In this document: positions 27,787 through 35,664 of the stretch, piece after piece
Numbering within the stretch: position 1 is the first letter of the stretch
Layout of the letters: each line of letters opens with the position of its first letter
Assembly: GCF_021441885.1 (NCBI RefSeq)
Contig: NZ_CP090438.1
Span: 496,001 to 560,000 of the forward strand
Reading direction: 5' to 3'
Length of the DNA stretch: 64,000 bases
Source of the DNA: Vibrio maritimus
GTDB taxonomy: Bacteria > Pseudomonadota > Gammaproteobacteria > Enterobacterales > Vibrionaceae
Notes under the pieces: model-generated
Databases searched by the model: none
Seen by the model: only the letters and a program-made list of their open reading frames with translations
What the model was told of the DNA's origin: nothing
Program-made: the position numbers and the translations under genes

Positions 27787-28749
27787 ATGGCCGCCAAAAA
27801 GATTGTGTTTTTAGACCGAGACACGATTCCAGCACATATTCTTATTCCCCAGCCTACTTTTGAGCACCAATGGGTCAATTACCCTGAGACAGCACCTCAC
27901 GAGGTCGCGCAACGGATCTCCGATGCCGATATTGTGATCAGCAATAAGGTGTATCTTGGAGAAGATGCGCTAAATACTGCGTCTCGACTGGAGCACATCG
28001 CCGTTGCTGCGACTGGAGTCAATAATGTTGATTTAGACTACTGCCGAAAACATCAGATCCGAGTCACTAATATCCAAGGTTACGCGACCCAATCGGTCCC
28101 GGAGCACATCATCGGGCTGCTATTTGCCCTTAAACGTAACCTGTTTGCTTATCACAAAGACATTGCTGATGGGGAATGGCAGCGTCAGAAAAAGTTTTGC
28201 TTCTTTACTCATCCTATACAAGATATGGCGGGATCGACTCTCGGCATCATTGGCAGTGGCACACTAGGTCAAGCTACCGCCGCGCTAGCACGCGCTATTG
28301 GTGTTAAGGTGCAGTTTGCTGAGCGTCGGGGCGTAAGCGAGTGCAGATCAGGGTATGTTTCATTTGAGGACTGCCTTGAGACGAGTGATGCGATAGCTCT
28401 GCTGTGTCCGTTAACGGATGAAACCCGCAACCTTATTGATGCGAATGCACTTAGTAAGATGAAATCAACGGCTTTGCTCATCAACACGGGTCGAGGTGGT
28501 TTAGTTGATGAGAGCGCATTGGTCAGTGCATTGGAACGTGGCGAAATTGCTGGTGCTGGTGTCGATGTATTTACAAAAGAGCCGGCACCGATGGATAACC
28601 CATTGGTTGCGAATCAACACCTGCCAAACTTGATTCTAACGCCTCATGTCGCGTGGGGGAGTGATTCATCGATTACTAGACTGTGTGAGATATTGGTCAG
28701 TAATCTAGAGGCGACTAGCCAAGGTGTTGAGCAGAATCGAGTTGTATAG
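27787..28749 (+). CDS. D-2-hydroxyacid dehydrogenase (HprA/glycerate dehydrogenase-like)
   Basis: NAD-dependent oxidoreductase of the D-isomer 2-hydroxyacid family, acting on hydroxypyruvate/glycerate or a similar acid. The Rossmann motif GSGTLG is at residues 156-161 (TLGIIGSGTLGQATA). The catalytic Arg lies in NTGRGGLVDE, Glu in FTKEPAP and His in TPHVAWGS. AAAGGAGACATC precedes the ATG at 27787 (320 aa), which is much better than the in-frame ATG at 27757. It lies 35 nt after rluA on the same strand. The exact substrate cannot be read from sequence. Confidence 0.92.
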   Translation: MAAKKIVFLDRDTIPAHILIPQPTFEHQWVNYPETAPHEVAQRISDADIVISNKVYLGEDALNTASRLEHIAVAATGVNNVDLDYCRKHQIRVTNIQGYATQSVPEHIIGLLFALKRNLFAYHKDIADGEWQRQKKFCFFTHPIQDMAGSTLGIIGSGTLGQATAALARAIGVKVQFAERRGVSECRSGYVSFEDCLETSDAIALLCPLTDETRNLIDANALSKMKSTALLINTGRGGLVDESALVSALERGEIAGAGVDVFTKEPAPMDNPLVANQHLPNLILTPHVAWGSDSSITRLCEILVSNLEATSQGVEQNRVV

Positions 28750-28779
28750 AACATTCCAAGCTAGTGCGTTAAAAGTAAA

Positions 28780-28802
28780 AAGTCCCACGTAAGGTGGGAC
28801 TT
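28780..28802. terminator. Bidirectional terminator between dehydrogenase and usp genes
   Basis: AAGTCCCAC (28780-28788), 5-nt loop, GTGGGACTT (28794-28802). On the minus strand it is followed by TTTTTACTTTT, so it is a good terminator for the usp gene. It can also stop plus-strand transcription from the dehydrogenase. Confidence 0.8.
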
Positions 28803-28846
28803 GTCTAACAGAGCTAACTCGAAGCACGCAGAGGTAGCCGCAATGT

Positions 28847-29287
28847 CTAATTGGCTTGTGGTTTCACAACGAGCACATTGATTGGGGAGTTCTGCACTAC
28901 CTTACTTGCCACTGAACCCAAGACCACTTTATCTATCTTCGAACGTTTATGGCTTGGCATGACAATAAGATCAGCGCCAAGACGCTCAGCGTAGTCTAGG
29001 ATGGTCGCGTACGGCTTGCCTTCTGCGACATGCACCTTATACACCACGTCGTCAGAGATGTGTTGTTCGGCGAACGCTTTAAGCTGCGCCTTAACATCAT
29101 TCTTCATTTGCGCAGCAGCGTCCTTAGGAAAGTAGGTCGCGACCATAGACATGTGAATGCCAGGCAGCACATTCAGTAGATGGACTTCTGCGTTTGAGTG
29201 TTTGGCGTGCCAAACCGCAATTTCGACGGCTTTGTCAGAAAAGCCTTTGTCATTCAGATCGACAGGAACAAGGATTTGCTTGTACAT
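28847..29287 (-). CDS. Universal stress protein (UspA family)
   Basis: Small cytoplasmic alpha/beta protein (146 aa) with a single Usp domain: MYKQILVPVDLNDKG at the start and GSVASKVVQNSPINVLVVKP at the end. The ATP-loop pattern G-x2-G-x9-G-S is altered: the stretch reads PSHKRSKIDKVVLGS, with both early glycines replaced by Pro/Ser and Lys. It may therefore bind nucleotide weakly or not at all. It lies 121 nt behind the TRAP permease on the same strand. In the Halomonas TeaABC system the adjacent Usp (TeaD) modulates the TRAP transporter; a similar role here is inferred from position. Confidence 0.92.
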   Translation of the reverse strand: MYKQILVPVDLNDKGFSDKAVEIAVWHAKHSNAEVHLLNVLPGIHMSMVATYFPKDAAAQMKNDVKAQLKAFAEQHISDDVVYKVHVAEGKPYATILDYAERLGADLIVMPSHKRSKIDKVVLGSVASKVVQNSPINVLVVKPQAN

Positions 29288-29373
29288 GTTATTTCTCTTT
29301 TTGGTTCCTACCCTACTAGCATAGGGTAAAGCATAAGCTTGGCTAGTATTATCCGTTCCGTTTTAAGGTAGAG

Positions 29374-29399
29374 GGCCCCAAGTTTAAATACTTGGAGCC
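29374..29399 (-). terminator. Hairpin between TRAP permease and usp genes
   Basis: CCAAGT (29378-29383) pairs with ACTTGG (29390-29395), extended discontinuously by GG/CC. An outer pairing AAGGTA (29365-29370) with TACCTT (29405-29410) reaches into the last permease codons. There is no strong U-run, so it may lower read-through into usp rather than end all transcription. Confidence 0.4.
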
Positions 29400-29408
29400 A
29401 AAATTACC

Positions 29409-31988
29409 TTAGGCGCTCAAACTCTCACGACGAGCGCGGCGCTTTTGATTCATCGCCATAACGAGAAGCAAAAGTAGGGCAGGTACAAAGACCCACTCTT
29501 TCATTGGTCTATCTGCTTCCTGCACGATAGATTTGATTTCCCAGTCGAAGTCCAAACCAGATGCTTCAGCAGGGCTACCAAACTCAACCATATCGACAAT
29601 CATCTTGCCGTCGGTCTCGTTAAGCATTAGACCCATAGAAGCAATACGGTCGTCTGCGCTGACAGCATCATCCTCAAATGGTAGGCGAACTGTTTTCTCA
29701 ACGTATTTGCCTTCAAGGGTTTCGCCAGCGACTCTCAACTCGAGGGATTGTCCAACATTTAAGTTTTCAGTAACTTGAGCTATCTCAACCCCAGGTGAAA
29801 GAACTTTCGCTGGATAGACCATATCCCACCAGAAACCTGGTCGGAAGAAGGTGAACGTTAGCGCGAGTAGCAGCACGGTTTCCCACCATTTGTTCTTAGT
29901 GAACCACCACCCTTGCGTCGCTGCAGAGAAGATCAACATCGCGATGACCGCAGAGATAACGGTGAGAGCTAAGTGCCACCATGAGTCGATGCCCATCATC
30001 AACAACTGAGTGTTAAAGATAAACATAAACGGCAGAATCGCGGTACGAATATCGTAGGTGAAGCCTTGGATACCAGTACGGATAGGGTCTGATTTAGCAA
30101 TGGCTGCCGCAGCGAAGGCTGCAAGACCTACCGGTGGCGTATCATCCGCCAGAATACCGAAATAGAATACGAACAGGTGAACGGCAATCAGAGGAATAAT
30201 CAGACCGTGTGCTGCGCCAAGTGTCACAATAACAGGTGCCATCAAGGTTGATACCACGATGTAGTTCGCTGTCGTCGGCAGGCCCATACCTAAGATAAGC
30301 GAGATAACGGCCGTAAATAGCAGCATCAAGATGATGCTTCCGCCTGAGATGAACTCAACAAAGTCGGTCATTACAAGGCCGATACCCGTGAGGGTAACAA
30401 CACCCACAACCGTGCCCGCTGCAGCAGTAGCTACACCGATACCAATCATGTTTCGAGCGCCGGAAACAAGACTTTCGGCTAGGTCCACAAAACCCGCTTT
30501 GAGCTCCTCAGTGACGTCACTGGTTTTTGCCATCAAGGCAATGAGCGGACGTTGGGTGATTAGGATGAAGATCATAAACACCGTTGCCCAGAATGCAGAT
30601 AGACCTGGAGAGAAGCGCTCAACAGTCAAACACCAAACAAGGACGACGATAGGCAGTAGGAAGTGCAGACCAGATTTAATGGTTGGACCTGGATCAGGGA
30701 CTTCATTGAGTTCAGCATCGATCTCCATACCACCTTCTTTGGCGTATTTAGCGGAGACGCGTAATAAACCTATGTATGAAAGTAGTAGAGCTACACTAAC
30801 GATTGGGGTGGCGGCATCACCAAACACATCTTTAGTCCAACCGATACCGTAGTAAACCACAGCACTAATCACGCAAAGCCCTAAGATGGTGCCTGTAAAC
30901 GACAGCAGACTTTGTACTAGCGTTGGGTTATGGCGACGCGGCAGTCCCGTCATGCCCGCTTTACAGGCTTCAAGGTGCACGATGTAAATAAGCGCTATGT
31001 ATGAGATAAGCGCAGGCAGCAAGGCCGCTTTGATAACCTCAACATAAGAGATACCCACGTACTCAACCATCAAGAAGGCCGCGGCACCCATGATTGGTGG
31101 AGTGAGCTGACCGTTAGTTGATGCTGCGACCTCTACTGCACCAGCCTTGGTGCCAGGGAAGCCTACTCGTTTCATCAGCGGGATTGTAAATGTACCGGTC
31201 GTTACTACGTTAGCGATGGAAGAACCAGAAACAAGTCCAGACAGGCCTGATGCGACAACTGCAGCTTTTGCTGGGCCGCCACGCATGTGACCAAGTAGTG
31301 AGAACGCTACTTTGATGAAGTAAGCCCCCGCACCGGCACGTTCAAGCATGGCGCCGAATAGTACGAACAGGAATACAAATGAGGTGGATACGCCTAGAGC
31401 CACACCAAACACACCCTCTGTGGTGAGCCATAGGTGTGACATCGCTTTGTTAAGGCTAGCGCCTTTGTGAGCGATGACATCCGGCATATAAGGACCACCG
31501 AACGTATATAGCAGGAATACTGCTGCAACGACCATTAGCGGTGGACCGAGTGCACGGCGTGTTGCTTCTAATAAAAGAATCATACCCGTTACGGCAACGA
31601 CGATATCCATTGTCGTTGGTGCGCCAGATCGACCAGCGAGCTGGGTATAGAATAGATAGATATAAGCGGCAGAAAAACTGCCCGCAAGCGCTAAAATCCA
31701 GTCAATGGCAGGAATTCGGTCACGAGGAGAATTCTTCATTGCTGGGTAAGCAGTAAACGCTAAAAAGATAGCAAATGTCAGGTGGATAGAACGCGCTTCA
31801 GTGTCGTTCAGTACGCCAAAATTGAACACAAATGGTAGTGGTGATGCGTACCAAAGTTGAAATAGCGACCAACAAAGCGGAACAAACCAAAGGATCTTGG
31901 CGGGTATCCCTTTCGGGCTTCTTGCTCCAGTGTCAGCTTGTGCGACCATGTCTTGCACATCTTGCGACGGTTGTGTTGTCTGCGTCAT
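29409..31988 (-). CDS. TRAP transporter permease, fused small+large subunits (TAXI type)
   Basis: Inner-membrane sodium-coupled uptake permease that works with the TAXI binding protein encoded upstream. The 859-aa chain joins a DctQ-like four-helix part to the large DctM-like part (GSSIANVVTTGTFTIPLMKR, GMGLPTTANYIVVSTLMAPV, FGILADDTPPVGLAAFAAAA). A C-terminal DUF3394-type tail of ~170 residues holds a PDZ-like stretch (MIVDMVEFGSPAEASGLDFD) and a final membrane helix. The start ATG at 31988 is followed by a polar cytoplasmic N terminus. Substrate unknown; TAXI systems often carry organic acids or glutamate-like compounds. Confidence 0.94.
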   Translation of the reverse strand: MTQTTQPSQDVQDMVAQADTGARSPKGIPAKILWFVPLCWSLFQLWYASPLPFVFNFGVLNDTEARSIHLTFAIFLAFTAYPAMKNSPRDRIPAIDWILALAGSFSAAYIYLFYTQLAGRSGAPTTMDIVVAVTGMILLLEATRRALGPPLMVVAAVFLLYTFGGPYMPDVIAHKGASLNKAMSHLWLTTEGVFGVALGVSTSFVFLFVLFGAMLERAGAGAYFIKVAFSLLGHMRGGPAKAAVVASGLSGLVSGSSIANVVTTGTFTIPLMKRVGFPGTKAGAVEVAASTNGQLTPPIMGAAAFLMVEYVGISYVEVIKAALLPALISYIALIYIVHLEACKAGMTGLPRRHNPTLVQSLLSFTGTILGLCVISAVVYYGIGWTKDVFGDAATPIVSVALLLSYIGLLRVSAKYAKEGGMEIDAELNEVPDPGPTIKSGLHFLLPIVVLVWCLTVERFSPGLSAFWATVFMIFILITQRPLIALMAKTSDVTEELKAGFVDLAESLVSGARNMIGIGVATAAAGTVVGVVTLTGIGLVMTDFVEFISGGSIILMLLFTAVISLILGMGLPTTANYIVVSTLMAPVIVTLGAAHGLIIPLIAVHLFVFYFGILADDTPPVGLAAFAAAAIAKSDPIRTGIQGFTYDIRTAILPFMFIFNTQLLMMGIDSWWHLALTVISAVIAMLIFSAATQGWWFTKNKWWETVLLLALTFTFFRPGFWWDMVYPAKVLSPGVEIAQVTENLNVGQSLELRVAGETLEGKYVEKTVRLPFEDDAVSADDRIASMGLMLNETDGKMIVDMVEFGSPAEASGLDFDWEIKSIVQEADRPMKEWVFVPALLLLLVMAMNQKRRARRESLSA

Positions 31989-32205
31989 GTACGTTGTCCT
32001 TTATTATTTTTAGGTCTGTGACTTTAGAACAAAGGCACAGAACCGTATTTCGCATTTAACATTGTAGTCAATGGATGCAAACGTGTAGTTTTCGTTGTGT
32101 TTTTTTAGGGCTCTAAATGACGGGCTTGGAAAGAGAGCCCAAATAGCCACACCAGTCGGGTGTACTAGTGTTTGTTGTTCTGAGTGTTACTCATGATAGA
32201 AAGAG

Positions 32206-32230
32206 GCAGGGGAAGCGCTGCTTCCCCTGC
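32206..32230 (-). terminator. Strong stem-loop between TRAP binding-protein and permease genes
   Basis: GCAGGGGAAGC (32206-32216), loop GCT, GCTTCCCCTGC (32220-32230) is a perfect 11-bp GC-rich stem 9 nt behind the binding-protein stop. No U-run follows on the minus strand. It is suited to protecting the upstream mRNA from 3' exonucleases and to lowering permease expression relative to the binding protein. Confidence 0.7.
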
Positions 32231-32239
32231 GAAGTGGTC

Positions 32240-33208
32240 TTATTTTAGAAGGCCAACTTCTTTGTAGTACTTCTCAGCACCTGGGTGAAGAGGGATTGAA
32301 AGACCAGCTTTCACCATGTCTTCTTTCTTCAGGTTTGCAAATGCTGGGTGTAGACGTTTGAATGTGTCGAAGTTTTCAAACACAGCCTTGGCAACGTTGT
32401 AAGCTGTTTCGTCAGAAACGTCTGACGTGGTTACCATAGTTGCTGCTACACCGAAGCTGTTTACGTCACCCTCTGTACCACGGTACATGCCAGCAGGTAC
32501 TGTGCTGTAAGCGTAGTATGGGTTTGCTGATACGATGCCATCGATTTTCTCACCAGTCGCTGAGATTAGCTTCGCGTCACAAGACGTTGTTGCTTCTTTG
32601 ATTGATCCGTTTGGATGACCAACAACATACACAAATGCGTCGATTTTGTTGTCACAAAGTGCTTGAGAACGTTCAGAACCTTTTAGCTCAGAAGCCAGTT
32701 TGAAGTCGTCGTTGGTCCAGCCCATTGCATCCATAACCACGCCCATAGTTGCGCGGTCACCAGAGCCTGGGTTACCGATATTGACGCGCTTACCTTTAAG
32801 GTCTGTTACGTTTTCAATACCTGCATCAGCACGAGCGATGATGTTGAACGGTTCGGTGTGTAGAGAGAACATTGCACGAAGCTTTTTGTAAGGGCCTTGC
32901 TCTTCAAATTTGCTTGTGCCGTTGTAGCCGTGATATTGCCAGTCAGATTGAACGATACCGAAATCTAACTCACCAGCACGGATAGTGTTGACATTGTAGA
33001 TAGAACCACCAGTGGACTCTACTGAACAACGAATGTTGTGTTCCTTACGGCCTTTATTCACAAGTTTACAGATTGCGCCACCTGTCGGGTAATAAACACC
33101 CGTAACAGAACCAGTACCAATTGTGATGAACTCTTGAGCATTAACAGCGCCCGCGCCCATTACTGCAGCGGCAATAGCACCGATTTTAACAAGTTTCTTA
33201 AATGCCAT
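32240..33208 (-). CDS. TAXI-family TRAP transporter solute-binding protein
   Basis: Periplasmic binding protein that delivers substrate to the fused TRAP permease. Residues 1-24 form a signal peptide ending AVNA. The mature start QEFITIGTGSVTGVYYPTGG is diagnostic for the TAXI (TRAP-associated extracytoplasmic immunogenic protein) family. The ATG at 33208 is preferred because AAGGAAGGG lies just upstream and the signal peptide starts there. An in-frame ATG at 33229 would add MNKEGKF, which is the Shine-Dalgarno region translated. It is the first gene of the TRAP operon. Confidence 0.95.
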   Translation of the reverse strand: MAFKKLVKIGAIAAAVMGAGAVNAQEFITIGTGSVTGVYYPTGGAICKLVNKGRKEHNIRCSVESTGGSIYNVNTIRAGELDFGIVQSDWQYHGYNGTSKFEEQGPYKKLRAMFSLHTEPFNIIARADAGIENVTDLKGKRVNIGNPGSGDRATMGVVMDAMGWTNDDFKLASELKGSERSQALCDNKIDAFVYVVGHPNGSIKEATTSCDAKLISATGEKIDGIVSANPYYAYSTVPAGMYRGTEGDVNSFGVAATMVTTSDVSDETAYNVAKAVFENFDTFKRLHPAFANLKKEDMVKAGLSIPLHPGAEKYYKEVGLLK

Positions 33209-33477
33209 GAATTTCCCTTCCTTATTCATTATTAGCCCTGAATAACTATAGTTGTCTTCAGAGGTTTCCTATGTGGAAACGGCATCTTTTTCAATCCATA
33301 TGTTGAAAAAGTGGCGCAATCATACCAAATAATTTGGAAGAAAATTACTGGATTGTTAATAGAAATAGGGGAATTGTCTGTGCTAGAGATGAAAGGGGAT
33401 GTATATATTTTGGAATATAAATCAACAAAAACAAACAATTAAGGTTTATTTTTGGCCAATTCTTTGATTTTTCAAGA

Positions 33478-33493
33478 TGTGATTCAAATCACG
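33478..33493. promoter_or_regulatory. CRP-like binding site
   Basis: TGTGA-TTCAAA-TCACG matches nine of ten defining positions of the CRP consensus TGTGA-N6-TCACA. It lies 270 nt upstream of the TRAP binding-protein start. Carbon-source control of an organic-acid transporter would fit. It overlaps the hairpin behind argR. Confidence 0.45.
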
Positions 33494-33513
33494 GAACACT
33501 GAGGTTCCGTGAT
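33488..33513 (-). terminator. Hairpin after argR
   Basis: ATCACGGAAC (33488-33497), loop ACTGAG, GTTCCGTGAT (33504-33513) is a 10-bp stem 29 nt behind the argR stop. On the minus strand it is followed by TTGAATC, so the U-tract is weak. Confidence 0.6.
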
Positions 33514-33542
33514 AGATTGTTCTAAATGTTAATGTTTAAAAC

Positions 33543-34013
33543 TTAACCAGCGTATTCAAATAGGTCGCACACTGAATCAAACAACTGCTTGGTCGAAACG
33601 GTTAACGTTGGAGTGATGAAGATAGTGTCATCACCAGCTACGACCCCAAGAATGCCCTCTGCCTTACCTAGGGAGTCCAACAGTCGAGCAATGAGCTGTG
33701 CAGCGCCAGGTCCCGTGTGAATGACAACGAGCGCATTATTATGGTCAATATCAAGAACCAACTCTCGAAGTGAGCTTGAGACAGTTGGGACGCCAAGTTC
33801 TGCTGGTAGGCAGTAAACCATCTCCATTTTGGCGTTGCGGGTTCTCACTGCGCCAAACTTAGTCAACATACGTGACACTTTGGATTGGTTAATATTTTCA
33901 AACCCTTCGTGTTTTAATGCATCGACAATCTCACCTTGAGAACCAAATCGTTCTTCTTTTAATAGCGCTTTAAAGGCGCGAACCAGATTGTCTTGTTTGT
34001 CGTTATTGCGCAT
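33543..34013 (-). CDS. argR: Arginine repressor ArgR
   Basis: Hexameric arginine-dependent transcription factor controlling arginine biosynthesis and transport. The N-terminal winged helix (SQGEIVDALKHEGF, NQSKVSRMLTKFG) and the C-terminal arginine-binding/oligomerisation domain (VVIHTGPGAAQLIARLLD, GVVAGDDTIFI) are both complete at 156 aa. It is divergent from mdh, as in E. coli and Vibrio. I found no convincing pair of ARG boxes in the shared region by eye. Confidence 0.97.
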   Translation of the reverse strand: MRNNDKQDNLVRAFKALLKEERFGSQGEIVDALKHEGFENINQSKVSRMLTKFGAVRTRNAKMEMVYCLPAELGVPTVSSSLRELVLDIDHNNALVVIHTGPGAAQLIARLLDSLGKAEGILGVVAGDDTIFITPTLTVSTKQLFDSVCDLFEYAG

Positions 34014-34351
34014 ATACGCCTCTTATTCTTCGTTCTACTCGCAGTGATCGCCGTATTGTGGCACAGAACCCGTATCTTAACCAACTTATCCATGGTTTCT
34101 GCCAACGATATCACTTTAAACCATACTTGTTGTAGGTGCTATAACCTCATAATTACCAAGGGGAAAAGTGGGTTTTATCGGCGGACTTTACGTGCTAGTT
34201 TAGTGGCACGTATTTGGCGAGTTGCGCGAGCTCGCAAAGCTGAGGTTAATTGATTGTAATCGATTAGTGATTACTATAGCTTTTTACTAACTGATGAAAA
34301 ATTACCCTACAAGACTATTAATAAGAGATACCAATCTCAAGGAGAACTACC
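34014..34351. promoter_or_regulatory. argR-mdh divergent promoter region
   Basis: About 340 nt. A candidate mdh promoter is TTGATT (34250-34255), 16 nt, TACTAT (34272-34277). The spacer and -10 carry an inverted repeat GTAATC-N7-GATTAC (34256-34274) that could be an operator. mdh is preceded by CAAGGAGAACTACC, a strong Shine-Dalgarno. An 86-codon open frame crossing the gap looks random. Confidence 0.45.
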
Positions 34352-35287
34352 ATGAAAGTAGCTGTTATTGGTGCCGCGGGTGGCATCGGTCAAGCCCTAG
34401 CTCTACTACTTAAAAACCGTCTTCCTGCCGGTTCTGATTTAGCCCTATATGATATTGCCCCTGTGACTCCTGGTGTTGCTGCTGACCTAAGTCACATCCC
34501 GACACCTGTCTCTATTAAGGGATATGCAGGTGAAGACCCAACACCGGCACTAGAAGGTGCAGATGTTGTGCTTATCTCTGCTGGCGTTGCTCGTAAGCCT
34601 GGCATGGATCGTTCAGATCTATTCAATGTTAACGCGGGTATCGTAAAATCATTAGCAGAAAGAATCGCGGTAGTTTGTCCAACAGCGTGTATCGGTATTA
34701 TCACTAACCCAGTAAACACGACTGTGCCAATTGCAGCCGAAGTTCTGAAAAAAGCGGGCGTTTATGACAAGCGCAAGCTATTCGGTGTCACTACGCTTGA
34801 TGTTATCCGTTCAGAAACTTTCGTTGCTGACCTAAAAGCAAAAGATCCAGGTGACATTCGTGTACCAGTGATCGGTGGTCACTCAGGTGTGACAATTCTT
34901 CCACTGCTATCCCAAGTTGAAGGTGTTGAGTTCACTGCTGAAGAAGTTGAAGCTCTGACTAAACGTATTCAAAATGCTGGTACAGAAGTCGTTGAAGCTA
35001 AAGCGGGTGGCGGCTCTGCAACGTTATCTATGGGTCAAGCAGCCTGCCGCTTTGGTCTTGCTCTTGTTAAGGGCCTACAAGGCGAAGAGAGCGTTATTGA
35101 ATGTGCTTACGTTGAAGGTGACGGTGAACATGCCCCATTCTTCGCTCAGCCTGTGAAGCTTGGTAAAGACGGCGCAGAAGCTATTCTTAGCTATGGTGAG
35201 TTAAGCGACTACGAGAAAGCGGCGCTTGATGGCATGCTAGAAACGCTAAACAAAGATATCGAAATCGGTGTCGAGTTCGCTAAATAA
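34352..35287 (+). CDS. mdh: Malate dehydrogenase
   Basis: NAD-dependent TCA-cycle enzyme interconverting malate and oxaloacetate. The N-terminal Rossmann motif VIGAAGGIGQALALLL, substrate arginines in VARKPGMDRSDLFNVN, TTLDVIRSETF and the catalytic His in VIGGHSGVTILPL are present. The 311-aa length and sequence match enterobacterial/Vibrio Mdh. It is monocistronic by layout, with a promoter candidate and an intrinsic terminator on either side. Confidence 0.98.
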   Translation: MKVAVIGAAGGIGQALALLLKNRLPAGSDLALYDIAPVTPGVAADLSHIPTPVSIKGYAGEDPTPALEGADVVLISAGVARKPGMDRSDLFNVNAGIVKSLAERIAVVCPTACIGIITNPVNTTVPIAAEVLKKAGVYDKRKLFGVTTLDVIRSETFVADLKAKDPGDIRVPVIGGHSGVTILPLLSQVEGVEFTAEEVEALTKRIQNAGTEVVEAKAGGGSATLSMGQAACRFGLALVKGLQGEESVIECAYVEGDGEHAPFFAQPVKLGKDGAEAILSYGELSDYEKAALDGMLETLNKDIEIGVEFAK

Positions 35288-35332
35288 TTTCGCCTAGACG
35301 CATTAAGCGTCGTTAGAACGTGATTAAAAGAC

Positions 35333-35361
35333 AAACCCAGCTTTCATAAGCTGGGTTTTTT
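35333..35361 (+). terminator. Terminator after mdh
   Basis: AAACCCAGCTT (35333-35343), loop TCAT, AAGCTGGGTTT (35348-35358), then TTT. Classic intrinsic terminator. Confidence 0.9.
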
Positions 35362-35413
35362 GATCTATACCCTATATAAGCGCGTAAGCATTGGCGTTAG
35401 GGGAGGGGATAAA

Positions 35414-35605
35414 ATGGAAATTAAAAACGTTCGTAAAGGCATGTGGGTCGAGTCTCAGCATGGCGTCGGAAAAGTGTTGGTGGTTGACGAAGTGTCAAAC
35501 TCCGTGCTTGTGGAGCCGCTAGGCAGCGACATTCAGTGGGCGCTCGGCGCTGAGGAAATTGAGGAAGACCAGCAATTGCACAACGGATGCGAACAGTACT
35601 ATTGA
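35414..35605 (+). CDS. Small SH3/KOW-like protein of unknown function
   Basis: 63-residue acidic protein. I choose the ATG at 35414 because AGGGGAGGGG lies directly before it; an in-frame ATG at 35360 lies at the end of the mdh terminator and is unlikely. The core RKGMWVESQHGVGKVLVVD with following strands (SVLVEPLG, IQWALGAEEIE) resembles a small SH3/KOW or CarD-RID beta barrel, where a turn of the type HGxGxV is common. The acidic C terminus carries one Cys. I do not recognise a named family and propose no function. It sits alone between mdh and the convergent ispB, with a shared terminator. Confidence 0.8.
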   Translation: MEIKNVRKGMWVESQHGVGKVLVVDEVSNSVLVEPLGSDIQWALGAEEIEEDQQLHNGCEQYY

Positions 35606-35630
35606 GTCGCATCCGACCGGTAACTGCAAA

Positions 35631-35664
35631 AAGGGGTAGCAACTCGAGCCGCTACCTCTTTTTT
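35631..35664. terminator. Bidirectional terminator between small ORF and ispB
   Basis: GGTAGC (35635-35640), 10-nt loop, GCTACC (35651-35656). The plus strand continues CTCTTTTTT, and the minus strand continues CCTTTTTGC, so both convergent genes are served. The 3' end overlaps the ispB stop codon. Confidence 0.8.

Larger units (their letters stand above)
33209..33542. promoter_or_regulatory. Upstream region of the TRAP operon (between argR end and binding-protein start)
   Basis: About 330 AT-rich nt with no gene. It contains an inverted repeat GTTTCC-TATGT-GGAAAC (33264-33280) in the likely 5' leader. A minus-strand -10-like TGGTATGAT lies near 33325. A CRP-like motif TGTGA-TTCAAA-TCACG is at 33478-33493, and a hairpin behind argR is at 33488-33513. 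No confident -35 box was found. Confidence 0.5.

Noticed and set aside
29409..29920. C-terminal tail of the TRAP permease as a separate fused protease (PDZ)
   Set aside because: PDZ-like tails are a known part (DUF3394) of this permease subfamily; no protease domain is present.
33993..34253. 86-codon frame across the argR-mdh gap
   Set aside because: Starts inside argR on the opposite strand, no plausible ribosome binding site, product lacks any recognisable pattern.
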